The position numbers and the translations under genes are program-made. From Coprinus comatus (taxonomy: Eukaryota > Basidiomycota > Agaricomycetes > Agaricales > Agaricaceae), in contig JAWPGT010000031.1 in NCBI GenBank assembly GCA_034638255.1, positions 228,818 to 292,817 of the forward strand: a DNA stretch of 64,000 nucleotides, in the 5' to 3' direction. Below, one piece after another: positions 1 through 12,164 of the stretch (position 1 is the first letter of the stretch; the number at the start of each line of letters is the position of its first letter). Below the pieces are notes generated by a model that was given only the letters and a program-made list of their open reading frames with translations, ran no database searches and had not been told where the DNA came from.

Positions 1-418
1 ATTTTCTAAATTTATACTTTTTTTGTGAGTATAAATGATTACGTAAAGCATATAGACCATATTTTTCTATTTTTGGGTTGTGATAGCCATGCATCAAAGA
101 CAAGACGTTGACCATTCGTGTCTCGTGTCTTATTGAGGCGAACAAGAGCGGGACTGAATAAATGAGACGAATGGTATACAACAGTAGAGTTTAATTGAAT
201 AAAATAAAATGAGCATAGGATGAAACAGGTGTTGTGGAGAGGAGATATCTGAAACTGGAGAGGAGGGAGGAGGGAGGGTTGATGTGGAAGATGGCAAATC
301 CCGAACCAATGAGAATGCGTGAAAGTTCTATCTCGCGGCAAGGGGCATTTTGTATGGAGGTTGTTGTTGGAGGGGAAAATACGAGCCCGAGGTTGGGTGT
401 TTTTTTTTGCGCACGGAC

Positions 419-2990
419 ATGAAAAAGAGAGGAACAGCCCCCCCAAATTACGCCCACCACATCCGGAATAGTAACTCATCATCTCTTATGGCTGAAGACG
501 TGGACATGCTCGACGCTACTCCGCGTACTCTGCCTCATCAGCCTCTGGATTCTCCAGGCTCAAACATTAACCTTGCACCTTCCGTCGCAGTCACTTCCCC
601 TCCAGCCAGCGCAAACTCAACAGACGCTAGTCGTCGTTCGTCACTCGCCGCGCTGATGAATCCCGAACCAGTTTCCGAACATGAACTTTCTGATCATGAT
701 GAAAGTGAGGTAGAAGCGGAAATACAAGGTGCTGCTGAAGACGACGACAATGATGAAGGAGAGGAAGACGATGAAAGTAGCGCCGACGACGAGGATGACG
801 ACGACGAAGACAGCGAAGCCGAAGAAGAAGGTGACGACAGTACAAAAGATAGCATACTTATAGTGGAGGGACCCTCTACCTCATCAACAATAGTACCTGA
901 AGACACGAGCACATCGAATCCAACAGCGATAAGAGCTTCCTCAGCATCGCGTTCAATCTCAATTCCAATCCTTGTTCATGCGAGCAACCATAATTCGGCT
1001 TCCCCCGCAGTTGTACCCGGAGATCCGGCTTCTTTTCCTCCGTCCGTATCCGCTCCTCCCGGCCCTATTGCCGGTTCATCTAAACCTGCGTCATCGGCTA
1101 AACCACGTTCAAAACATGTAAAGGCCCGTTCACCGTCACCATCACCGCCACCTCCGCCACCTCCGCCACCACTAGAGACTGTTAGGCTGCAGATTAATCT
1201 GGGAGGTCCAGATAATTATGAAGTCAATGTATCGAGATTGGCAAAGGACACTGGTCAACGACCGCCTACTCCTCCACCAAGAGTTATCGTTAATAAACAT
1301 CCTCTTAGTGAGAGTGAAGGTGAAACGGATACTGGAAAGAAGAAGAAACGAAAGGTAATGCACTTTGTTGTTCTCATGATCAACTGTTCACTTCATTAAT
1401 GCCTAGAAGAAGAATCCTACGTCGGATTATTACGATGTCAATGATCCTTTTATTGACGATTCGGAGCTGGCTATAGATGAACGGACATATTTTGCTCAGA
1501 CGAAGCAACAGGGATTCTATGTTTCTAGTGGAGAGGTTGCTCTATTGAAAGACAAGCAAGTCCTATAACTTTCTAGTTTCATTGTTGAGAATGAGTCTAA
1601 CCAAATTAACAGAACACCTAAGAAACCAAAATCAAAGAAGATGATTTCACTAGCAACTGCTCTCAATGCTTCAACGAGTAATGGAAGTACTTCCGCCGTC
1701 AAACGAGATCGAGAAGACGGTACATCAGAAAATCCCGTACACGTCGATGATGATAGCATTTCGGCCGTTAATAAGAGCCTTGAAGACGAGGGCGATGAAC
1801 GTGCTGGTCAGAAACGGAAACGTTATTTGACAGTTGTGGAGAATGGTAAGAAACGTAAAATCGTTGATCAGGTCCGTTATTTTTTTCTTCTTGATTACTA
1901 AAATATACATAACTAACATTTTAATAATATAGAATTCTTTCCACCCCGAACTACAAGCGTCCATTGAGAAACTTAAGGAAGCAATCAAACTGGGTATGTA
2001 CCACACATCTATCTACTCGTCAACTGGTACTCAACATCCATTTCATGCAGAAACATGGTCACAAAAAGGCAAATTCCCACCAAACATCAAACCGCTACTC
2101 GCACAACTTGCTTTACAAGCTATCAAACTCGACGAATACGATGAATATTTCTTCAACCTTATGCCTGTTTTATTCCCTTATAACAAGTTTACAATGAGCA
2201 AGTTAATTAAAAGGACGGTGTTTTCGGATCATACAAAGTTGTTACAGGATAGACAGGATGAATTGTTGAAGGAGTTAAAGACTCATGCTGATGAAGGATT
2301 TCAAAAGGCGGAAGAAGAGTGGACGAAAAGTGTTATTGCTTGGGGTACGTTCTATCTATTTTTTTTTATCGTTTCACCCGCTGACTTTAGTCACAATTAT
2401 GACATTATTTTTAGATAAACGACAAGAGAAAAAGTCAGAAAACCCAAATGAATCGATTTCAGCAGCTCCTACACGACATCCAACAGAAGAAATGGAAGTA
2501 GATGGAGGAAGTGTTGGACCTCAAGGACAAGATGGAGAAGGAAAAGATAATGGAATTTCGACTGTTGGTGGAAAGGATAAAGGTGATCATCCGCCACATA
2601 AGAGATATAGGATGACGGAACAGATGAAGAATATTGTTTGGCAACTTGTATTGTTGAGTAATGAGTGTTGTCGATTGGAAAATGAGAAAAAGTGAGTTTT
2701 TATTTATTTAGGAGTATTGGATATCAGTTGTTAATGAGTGTCGTTATCTTTTTAGTGCTTTGGAAGGATCGGTTATTCAAGTTAGTGAGCAAGGGTTGAG
2801 GAAAGCTTTGTATCAGAAGATTGTAGCTGCTTTCCCCGATGGATGGATGTCTTCTGGTCAGATATCCAGAGATGGTACGTTTATCTTCTTTTTCTCCCCT
2901 GTGTTCATTACATTGAAATAACTCCTATGAAATGCAGTGAGTGCAATGAAGAAACGATACGAGAAAGAAGCAATGGAAAATGAAGCGTAA
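419..2990 (+). CDS. HPC2: Hpc2/ubinuclein-family histone chaperone subunit
   Basis: Seven exons: 419-1354, 1407-1559, 1623-1871, 1933-2344, 2415-2691, 2756-2874 and 2938-2990, all phase-consistent, giving about 732 aa. The diagnostic part is exon 2, reading YYDVNDPFIDDSEL and then RTYFAQTKQQGFYVSSGEV: this is the Hpc2-related (HRD/HUN) domain that binds the Hir/HIRA histone chaperone, at about residues 312-360. The N-terminus is a long acidic D/E run (residues about 115-160) plus S/P-rich disorder; the C-terminal half (about residues 470-600, starting HPELQASIEKLKEAIKLG) resembles the ubinuclein middle domain. Family knowledge: a HIR-complex subunit for replication-independent H3-H4 deposition and histone gene repression, nuclear. 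ATG 419 is the first in frame; ATG 488 (MAEDVDM) is an equally plausible start. Confident on family, less on the exact start. Confidence 0.85.
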
Positions 2991-4166
2991 TCCCATTCCC
3001 GCCAACACAATTAAATCGCAATCAAAACCCATCATCCACATATCCTTTTAAGCTTTAATGATCACTTCATCCTAAAAATTCACTTATCGTCTATCATATC
3101 CCCTATTCAACTAAATATAGGCTGGAAGGAAGCCGCAAATCGCTAAACTCGTCACCTATCGATTTCAAAGTTTGCACTGCACATGATATATATGCACCAT
3201 TGATTGTTCGTGGTGGTGGTGGTATCGTGCTTACTCTTTCGACCAAAGGCGAATTTCCTACTCAAATCCTAAAACTCTCATCATAAATAACAACAAATCA
3301 CTGCCTAACTATGTCCTTCAAGCTTCGCTTCCTCCTCAACGTTTATTCATCCCATCATTACGTCACTTTTCTCTCCTCCTTCCTCTTCTCCCCTGTTCTC
3401 TCTCTCATTCTCACTCTCTCTATGGTTTCGACCTCTTATTTTCTTTCTCTTGTCTCTATATTCTTTGGTCTTTCTCTTACTCGCTGTCTTTATTGCTCTT
3501 TATAGCAGAAGTACTGAGAACGACGTTGTATTACTATTTATAAATTTTGTGGTTTTTTTTTCTTTCTTTAATCTGGACTTGGTTTCTGTTTTTTTTTTTA
3601 TGCTCGTCATTTTTTGCTGTCTTTAGTTTGTTGTTTGTTGCCTCGTTTTTGAGGTGTTGGTGGTGATGTTGGAGTTGGAGTCGATGGGTAGGATGTTGTT
3701 GTATGAATGTTGAGAAATGAGGAAGGAAGAAGGAAAGGAGTAGGATGCTTTTAGTACTGGTATACTTATATTCAAACCCATTCATTCAATTAGTGCCGTA
3801 TTTTTTTTTTCCTTTTTTTTGATACTTAATAATAACATTTTGAATCAGATTGGTGATAGTTTTTTTTTTCAACTTTCAACTGTTATTGTTTTATCGTTAG
3901 TTATGCTATAATTTTTTACGTCTTCTTTTTTCTTCCGTTTTTTTTTGGGTAATAAGATTGGTTTTGGTTGTCTTTTATTGAGTTCGGGTATTGAAATATT
4001 GGATGTGAGCGATACTATGATATATTTTGGTATTTTCCCCATTAAAAAAAAACCACGTCTGCTTTTGGTATCAAATACATTCAGTATTCACTCTGACTGG
4101 GAGAACATCTCTTATTTATGGTATGGTAATGAACAGGGTCAGAATTATACATTCGAGTTTCGGATA
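2991..4166. other. intergenic, pyrimidine-rich
   Basis: No convincing coding structure. Contains long T/C-rich tracts and several T homopolymers (for example around 3546-3600 and 3800-3870). A hydrophobic 64-codon ORF at 3311-3505 looks like a consequence of the CT-rich composition, not a gene. It should include the 3' UTRs of the flanking convergent genes. Confidence 0.5.
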
Positions 4167-4570
4167 TCAACTTGGATTTACTCCAGGATGTGACATCTGG
4201 TGATCTGTAAAAAACACAGACAACCAAAAGTTAAGATGTTAAGAGAAGTAATGATTTTGATTTCCCCCCTTACATCTGAGGTTCTGTTTTGAAACCAGGG
4301 TAACACCGCAAGTAGTGCAACGGTACTTTGGAGTTGAACGTCGGTCGTTCGCGTTATACTTGACCGGGGAGGGTGTGTTCAAGTTATCGGCTTGAACATT
4401 TGATTCTGAAGACAAGTTGCGAGTTGTAAGCTTGGTATATCTGCACATACAATAATAGCCTGTCAATAAGTCATACCTTGTTGTGGTAAGTTGCTCGAAG
4501 ATTGAGGTTGCAGTTGAGATGAAGTATCGGGATGAGCACGAGATGGGTCGTTGTCAGCTGTGGGAGGCAT
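4167..4570 (-). CDS. small C2H2 zinc-finger protein (5' end unresolved)
   Basis: Exon 3' (4167-4204) and the middle exon (4274-4440) join across a GTAAGG...ACAG intron to create a textbook zinc finger, YRCTTCGVTLVSKQNLRYHQ followed by MSH, i.e. C-x2-C-x12-H-x3-H. Without that splice the finger is cut off, which strongly supports the intron. The protein ends ten residues after the last histidine. Upstream, ATG at 4570 opens a Q/S/P-rich exon (4477-4570) ending at a good GTATGA donor. However, that exon ends in phase 1 while the next needs phase 2, so either the first exon is wrong, an exon was missed or the gene carries an indel. Total length would be only about 100 aa with one finger. Probably a DNA-binding protein or a remnant of one; no specific function can be assigned. 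Confidence 0.5.
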
Positions 4571-5057
4571 TGAGATTAATCCTTAGGGACCCGGGAGAGA
4601 ACAGTCTTTTGTAGGCCAACGGCCCAAAAGTTGCTGTTGAGTCTAAATATGACTTAATAATCTCAGAACAAAATTTTTCAAAAGGACCCTTGGGAATTTA
4701 GAAAAATAGATAGAATACACTATACTCTGTTGGACGATTGGAATAGTCTCTCATACTGGAAACTCCACCGTGTGCGAGAAGTCTGCCAAAAATATATAAG
4801 AGTAACCGTTTTGATTTTGGAACTCGGGAACTTCGTGAGCGCGTACCGAAACGCTCACTGGGAAGTTTAAGACTCATTGGAATTGGCAATATTGTTCTTA
4901 ATATTTATCACCCCAACGAAGACTCGGAATACAGAGTACAATGTCAAGCCGGTTTTATGGGGTTATACAACTACGAGACTAAATAAGTTTACTTTAACTA
5001 TCACTCGTCCACTGTGACCCGTCGCAACCTTCACTGTTGTCCATCATCTTCATCTTC

Positions 5058-6869
5058 TTAATCTTCATCACTCTCACTCTCACTATCACTCTCGTCGTCT
5101 TCGTCATCATCATTCTCATATGTGATAGTACTGTCATCAGTGTCATTCTCGTCACTGTCAAGTTCTTCTCCCTCATCAGGGCTTTCCTTTGGTTCACGAG
5201 TTTTCTTGATTGGGTCGAATATAAAAAGGAGCGATTGGGTGCCTGTGACAATTCTTCCTGTAAATTCATCCACCTCAGAAATATGGGGGGATAATAGATC
5301 ATTCCAAGAATCCCAAAGGATATCCTTGGGGTCATCTATGTCGTAGAATGTTGAAGTGCAGCCTGTTTCTTCAACAGAATTAATAGGGTACGGTGTTTTG
5401 GTGATCCCCCTTCTATTTTCCGACTTGGTATGGAGAAAGAACGAATTTGACCATCCTTTCCCCATGGATATAATAGGTAACTTAGGTTTGTCGCTTGGTG
5501 CTGACTGTCGATGATACTTGCAGACGGGTGTTCCCGAATCGAGGTCTTTTGGGATATGTATTGTGAGGATGCGTGGATTTACTGGTTTTTGTAAAGTGAT
5601 ATGAGTGTCTCCAGAAGGATCCATATAGCTTGTCACAAAATTTCTGAAGAGTTTAATGAGGGATTTACTTTCACAAGGGAAGGTGTAGTGTGGCTTCATA
5701 TTGTCTCCCCTTGGATCAGTGAGGGTGTATATCTCTAGCGCGGTAGAAGTTACGAGCAGCATTCTGTTATGAGGGAGTAGATAGGGTTGCGGCTATACCT
5801 ATTTTTTCAAAAACAATTAAGAGAAATTAATAGAATAAACTCACAACGCCCTCGGAGGAATTTAGCTGAACAGTAAGCGATGATGTCTTGCATTTAGGAT
5901 TCATATAGTCGAAAAAGATATTCATAGAGATTGGGCCATACTGCTCATTGTCGTTCTCGAAGAATTTCTGGTCAATGGATATAATGCGATCCTTGTTCAA
6001 CACACATCTGAACCCAACAATTTCGCCTTGGAGAGCTTGAAGAGGGAAGGTATTGACGTAATGAATTTCGAGGTGAGCTTGTAGTCCATGTCCAATCATT
6101 TCAAGCCTATAGAGATCCATACGAGGACCTATTTTATAATAATTCCAAGTTCCAACAGCCCTTTTAATAATATGTTCTCAAGATAGCACTAGTACTTACT
6201 AGTATATCTGAACTGTGAATGGTGGTGGGGGAAATTACGGTAGTCGTAAATAAGTAATCGCACCGAGTATTGTTTCGCAGTTTCGTCGACCCAATACGTA
6301 ATTCTTTTAGTGAGAGTGCCCTTCGGGAGGTTCAGTTTGAGTAGAGCCGAAGCTTTGGGTTTTGGTTGGTCAAGATCAGTAACGTAGAGGTGACATTCAG
6401 AAGGGGAAAATCTACGAGGTTTTGCAGTGAAATGTAGCAACCATCTCCCCCCAGGAAGAAGGACCGGGTAATCTAGAAGCACACGTTTGATCTTGCGGAA
6501 TCCATATACCAAAGGAGACAGAGTTACTGGTTTTTCATAAAATCGCCACCGATTGAAAACCCATTCTTCTATCTCTCGGGAATCAAAGTTATTAGGTGGC
6601 TCCTGGAGTCCATAGCCACCTGGGAGGGATTGAAAATTCCGCATCAAGGAGATCCACACTTGCCGATCCTTACTTTTTTCATAAATTGCCTTACAAGTCT
6701 GATAGAGAACAAATCTGTTAGTATATCCAAGTCGTCGCCACGATTTGCCGGTGAACATGCGTACCTGTCTCATTGATAGTACACTTGGATAGTCGAGATG
6801 TTTGAATATCTCAAGAAACATTTCGTTTGGAAGGCCTAAAAGTCTGAGAGTGGAATATGAGGTGGACAT
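5058..6869 (-). CDS. F-box protein with acidic tail
   Basis: Exons 6869-6765, 6698-6200, 6128-5845 and 5792-5058 splice in phase to about 540 aa. An F-box lies at residues about 8-45 (LLGLPNEMFLEIFKHLDYPS, then SMRQTCKAIYEKSKDRQVW); the first intron sits inside it and has a clean TACTAAC branch site. The rest has the LLPGGRWLL and EIYTL blocks shared with the F-box gene at 45219-46886, with which it is paralogous though diverged. The last about 45 residues are almost all D/E/S. F-box proteins recruit substrates to Skp1-Cullin1 ubiquitin ligases; the substrate is unknown. Agaricomycete genomes carry many such paralogues. No neighbour suggests a pathway. Confidence 0.8.
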
Positions 6870-8859
6870 AATCGGAGGATGAAAATTGTGAACTTCGAGT
6901 TAGTTCTGAACTGCGAGATTTTTAAAAAGATGAAATGATGTAGCTTCCAAGCTGACGCAGCTTTATTAAATACCCACAAGGAACATTCTGGTCTCAGTAA
7001 ACCTTGTGTAGTCATAAAAGAATATAGAAACAATAGAAACAATAATCCTAAAATACCATGATTATTGTTCGAGCTGGAGTATTGTTAAACTCAGGGTCTT
7101 TCCGGGTCAGGCTGGGTCTCGTCCTTAAGTCACGTGACATCGAGGTCTGTTTCTCATGTAAAAGTGGGCAGGAATACGCACATTGGACAGTAGATAGATG
7201 GTTTAGCATGGAATATAACTCAAATGGTTCCAGAAAATGGATTTAGAATATTTTTCGAAATTTTCAACATTTCTTTCTGTTAATAATGTGCAGATTCTCA
7301 TAGTCAACTTAAAGGAGGTTATGTTACAATATAAATTCGTGGACTCGTCTATTGTTTCTACCTGAAAGAATGAGGCTACAGGATCCGCTGACTCTTGAGC
7401 TGGATACGATGTAAATAAAGGAAGGAAAACAAAAATCTAACCTCAACGTTGCAATATGTATATAGCAACTGGAGGAAATAATTGGAAATACTATAGAATT
7501 TAAGTTCTGTATAGAGAAAAACCACCAAAACAATCACAGCAGGAACAAAAACCGACAAAGAGAAAAGTCTGAGAGTTCAATCCCCGAAGGTTAAATTACC
7601 ATTATCTCTAACAATTAATCGCCGGTATCACCGCAGGATCCTGAATCGAAAACGAAGTAGTGGAATGTGAAAAGTGTGGATATTCTGAGACTCGCATTTG
7701 GATAGTAGAAAAAAGAAAATGCAACCAGCACCTAGTATCAACTAAAACAACAGTGCATTTCCCTGTCACACACTCTTTTGTGAGCCTCAGGCCTAGTAAT
7801 ACCGTTCAAATAGACCAATAACAACTTAACCTGTTCCTGTGGTGTGCGGTTAGAACTTTGATCCTGATCGCTAAATCACTTCCCTATGCTTTCATACACT
7901 AACGCCCTGGCTTGCAGTAGCACTAATGATTTAGACTCAGTTGTAGCAAAGTTGATTTGCAACTGTAGGTATTAGCTCTGCATCAAGTGTCTTTTGCGAA
8001 TAATATATGATCTCCGCCGTAAAAGATTGCTGTATTAGTAGCTTCATTTACCCCAAAGTTAACAAAGGCATTCTCGAAAGCCTGAGCCATTGACTTAATC
8101 ATGGCGACAGTACAAATGAGTGATGGTGCATTTTTGATTACTGGACCTCCCAAAGTTGCCGCATCTCTATTCGTGGTCACATGACATATGTCAGTGGAGA
8201 CATCTTGGAGACACTCACTTTCGTATTCGTACACAGCTGACACCTGAGAACCGATTCTGTGATAAAATACATCCTGCCTTCATATATACTATGTCTTCTG
8301 GCATGATTATGTATTGAGACTAACTTGATGGGGAGGAAAACAAGGTTTGCACTTGCGATAATAGATATACAGCGTGTATGCAAGCCTCTTTGACCTGAGA
8401 AATGGTAATGTTTTAAAAGCCAGGAGATGTTCATGTGTTCATTGACGGTGGCGTACATCATGATGTAAATACAAATAGATAGCGATATTTATAAATATAT
8501 GTAGAGGTTTTGTCAAGGTTTTTTGCATTCAAATCGTCGTCTTTTTCCATTTTAATATTCAATCCAGGGAATTCATGCCTTGCAAAGGCGACTTTTAATT
8601 TGTTGCAAGCCTCTCAGAAAAAGACTGAAACGAAATGAACGGGGTCTGTTCCTGAACATAAATAGGAGTAGACTTCCATTGAGCGTCGATCGAAGGGATA
8701 GAAATCGGATTCACAACCACCTGACGTCTCAGCAGCCTCACCTTTCTACCTCCGTCTCTCTTCTTCCTCCCATCTATCCCCCCTCTTCCCAGGGCCCACA
8801 CTCGCTTTTACCTCCCAGTGCCGGCTATCTCTGTCAACAAACTAGCTGGAGTCAGAATC
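6870..8859. other. intergenic, with possible unresolved minus-strand ORFs
   Basis: About 2 kb without a recognisable gene. Two adjoining minus-strand open frames at 8461-8177 and 8243-7983 look mildly coding (the second ends KDT at 7983 and has a balanced composition with three Cys), and a GT-AG join at about 8250 is conceivable. No start, family motif or continuous model could be established. The 8580-8859 part is presumably the promoter and 5' UTR of the secreted protein gene downstream. Confidence 0.4.
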
Positions 8860-10977
8860 ATGCATTCACTCTTGTTTCTATCACTGTTTCTACAGGCGAT
8901 CTCTGTCCTTGAGGTGACATCTGCGGCAGGTCCGCCCTCGCTTAATCAACAACAGCGACAGGTGTTAAGGGATAGATTGTTCCAGACGAACCTTCGTGGT
9001 CCTAGATGGAGTACGCTTTCCTGTCATTTTTCTCTCAAATGGATTCGGGAATAAGCTCTTAATAACAGCCGGGAACGATAACCAAAATGTCCTTATTGAT
9101 CTGGTCACATCAAGTATGCAACTCGCCGGATTAAGTGTCGAAACTTTGAACTACACATTTTCCCGGTATGATAAACGCATATATCTACTTTCTTCATCAG
9201 ATGTCTGACTATATGCGTTTGCTAACATATATAGATGGGACCCCCGTTGGTGGTCACTTAGTCTTCACCTTAAAAACGGAACGGACATAGGACTTCCGAC
9301 GACAGGGTTTTGGCCATACAGTGGTGACAGCGGTTTGGGCGGTGTTACTGCTCCTATGCATGATGCTGGTACGTATGGGCTACATGAAGATCAAACCCGA
9401 GATGAGAGCACGCTCAATTTAACAAACTTACCTCCGGGAGGAAGTATATTGTTCTTTGATAATCCGAGTCCGACTAGGAATTATCTACCTCCGGGGTATC
9501 GTCTGTTAGGGTAACTATATGCGCTTGGTGATATGCACAGTAATGTAACTGAGCGGGGTGATTAGGACGTCACGTAACATACCGACATCCAGGATCCCGG
9601 AGGTGAGCATACATAAATATTTTTGTTTTATGACATCGTGTCAATGAACGGATATAGATCGGAAACTTGACAAATCCCCATTGGCAATCCGAAAAGAAGT
9701 TGGACTTTGACGAACTGAGGGATATGGGCATCAAAGGCGTGGTGGCGTCCTGGGTCGATACCTCGGATGAAAATGGCGCTCTCCAGTTCTTACCAAACCA
9801 AGGTGCTCCAGGGGACGGAGACAGACAATTCGCCGTCCCATCTCTTTACGTTGGAAATTCCACCGGGGAGCTCATAAGGAAGCTAGTAAATAATGGCGAG
9901 GTCGACACAGCGACAGTCGTACTCGACGCACCGAGTTTAGAGTCACAAAGCAAAACAATCGTAGGATATCTACAAGGAAAGGCTAACCAAGAAGACTCCA
10001 TTCTACTTTATACACATAGTAAAGCCTGTATGCTTGCTTCCCTGATGACATCATAGCTAACTCGATGTCAAGGTGATGGTCCTAGTATTATTGAAGAAAA
10101 TGGTAGGTGTAACTTACCCTGGTAATCTATTCCGTAGAGCAGCAATTGATGTGTTTTGTAGGTCCTCTTCTTCTCTTGACTATGGCGGAATACTTTGCAA
10201 AAAACCCACTGAACATTAGTATAAGGTCAGTCTTATTGACTTCAGACCTCGCGAAAAGCACGACTGAGAGTTATTGTAGCATTGTGATCACAACTGGACA
10301 TATGTCAGGAGGTCATCTAAACGAGAGACTGTGGATGTCGGAGAGACCATCAATTCGACGAAATGCCAAAGCTGCTATTATTTGCGAGCACTTTGGCGCT
10401 ATTGAATGGAAGGACAATTTTAGCACTGGAAAGCCTGTATACCAACCCACAGGGAGGATTGAACCCATGTGGACCATGGCGTATGTTATTTTTCTTTGTG
10501 TAGCAAGAAAGGAGATGCACTAATGTGTTATGTGATAGGAATTCTTCCTCGGCTAGTGATATGCTCCATGAGTTATATTTAGAGGCTTTCAGGGGAACAC
10601 CCGATAGTATCAGGATGGCGCTTTTAGCCCCACAGACTGTTGACGGTGTTCGGTCAAGATGGTAAATACTGTCAAGAAAACTGGGCCAACACGAACATGA
10701 CTGAGTCTTGATGATCATAGGTACGGCGCTGGAGGAAGTAGTGTCTTAGGACGAAGTAACATACCAACAATTGGGTTTGTCGTCGTCGTAACTCGTTGTA
10801 CTACAATAACTCACCATGTTTGAATTTAGGATCATACCACAGCCGGATTACTTGTGGGCAGCCATGCCAGATGGCGGGTGGAGTAAACTTGATATCGACA
10901 TTTTATTCACTCAAATCAATGTCATCCTACAACTTGTCAAGAGTCTCGATGAAAAGTACTCAGCTGGTCAATTATAA
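8860..10977 (+). CDS. secreted PA-domain / M28-peptidase-like protein
   Basis: Ten exons (8860-9010, 9069-9165, 9235-9510, 9566-9602, 9658-10018, 10073-10102, 10162-10480, 10539-10661, 10721-10774, 10830-10977) join in frame to about 531 aa. The N-terminus MHSLLFLSLFLQAISV is a signal peptide. Residues about 190-300 look like a protease-associated (PA) domain (KGVVASWVD, FAVPSLYVGNSTGELIRKL). A THSDGPSIIEENGPLLLLTM block follows, where M28 aminopeptidases carry their first metal ligands, then GHMSGGHLNE and CEHFGAIEW. The layout is that of secreted zinc exopeptidases, but spacing and ligands differ from classical leucine aminopeptidases, so activity is uncertain. Several N-x-S/T sites fit an extracellular protein. 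Family assignment is from motif memory only. Confidence 0.65.
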
Positions 10978-12164
10978 TCCAACACACATCTTGAATCTTC
11001 GAAATCTTTTCCTTGTCTAATGTACATTACAGACCTGTAAGATAGTCGAAAATTATGGCGGTTATGAATATCATGCTTTTTGAATATGTTGAGCGTTCAT
11101 GTAAATGGAAAAAGCTAATGTTAACGAGGGGCGAGTGTGTGACATGTTTCATAAAGATATTTCAGAACATTAGACGTTATCAGTTAACAGTGTTCAAAAG
11201 GTAGATAAAAGAAAAGGAATATAACATGTTAATCAGTGGCACATTGATCGGATAGAGGCACAGACAGGGCTATGATAAACGAAAACATGAAATTGAAGAA
11301 CAGAAAAAAGAAAGAGAAAATGACAAGGAAAAAATGAGATAAATGGAATTGAGGGGTAACTAAACGGGACAGGAGGAAAAAATGGGAGTTGCGTAGCGCT
11401 TGCAATAGGGTTTGGGGTACTAAACTGATGCAGAGTGAGAGAGAAAGAGAGAGAAACAAGAAAGAGAAAGGAGAGAGAAAGAATAATGAGTGGGTTAAAA
11501 AAGATGGATAAAAAGCAATGGTGACGAGAGTCAAGAAAATGTGATATGTAATCCACCGAAACCAAAAATGAAAAGAAAAGAAAGGAAAGGAAAGGAAAAA
11601 AATAACAGGTAAAAGGGACGTGAAGAGAGTGAGAGTGAGTGGGCTATAAAAAAAAGCAGAAGAAAAAAAAAACCTCTGCAATATCGTGAAAAGAAAGTTA
11701 AAAAAAAAGATTGGAGACAAAAAAACAAAAGTGTAAACCAAATGAAGCGAAAATGTAATATAATATCCCATCCCTTCTCCAAGAAGTTACATCTTTTTTT
11801 TTTTGTTCTCTGTTTTGTTTTTTTTTTTTGTATTGAAATCGGTATCAAATCGATATTCAAACTTTTTATCATCAAAAAAAAAACAACATAGCAAAAAGCA
11901 TAACGAGAAGAAGGAAGAATTGAAGAGTATCTTCTTTTCCAGGAAGACGACGGAGAAGAATGACGACTTCGACTTGAAGTTTTGCGGTTTTCCATCTCTC
12001 ACACGCTTCAATTTCCTAGGTTCCACCGTTCCTCCCTTCGCTTCTCTTTTCTCTCTTCTCCTCTCTTCTCCTCTCTTCTCCTCAATATCCAGTATCCAAT
12101 CCCAATCCATATCCCCTACTGCAGCGCATTTATTTACAGAAGAGAAAAAGCTACCCCAACAGCT
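10978..12164. other. intergenic, purine-rich tract
   Basis: 3' flanks of two convergent genes. Positions about 11270-11720 are strikingly G/A-rich on the plus strand (AGAGAGAAAGAGAGAG-type repeats near 11430-11480). This gives long artificial hydrophobic ORFs on the minus strand, which I reject as genes. No RNA gene recognised. Confidence 0.5.

Noticed and set aside
3311..3505. Hydrophobic 64-codon plus-strand ORF resembling a signal anchor
   Set aside because: It lies in a C/T-rich tract; overlapping shadow frames are similarly hydrophobic.
11229..11995. Long hydrophobic minus-strand ORFs rich in F, L and S
   Set aside because: They mirror an A/G-rich tract on the plus strand; composition alone gives TTT/CTC/TCT codons. 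No motif and no consistent splicing.
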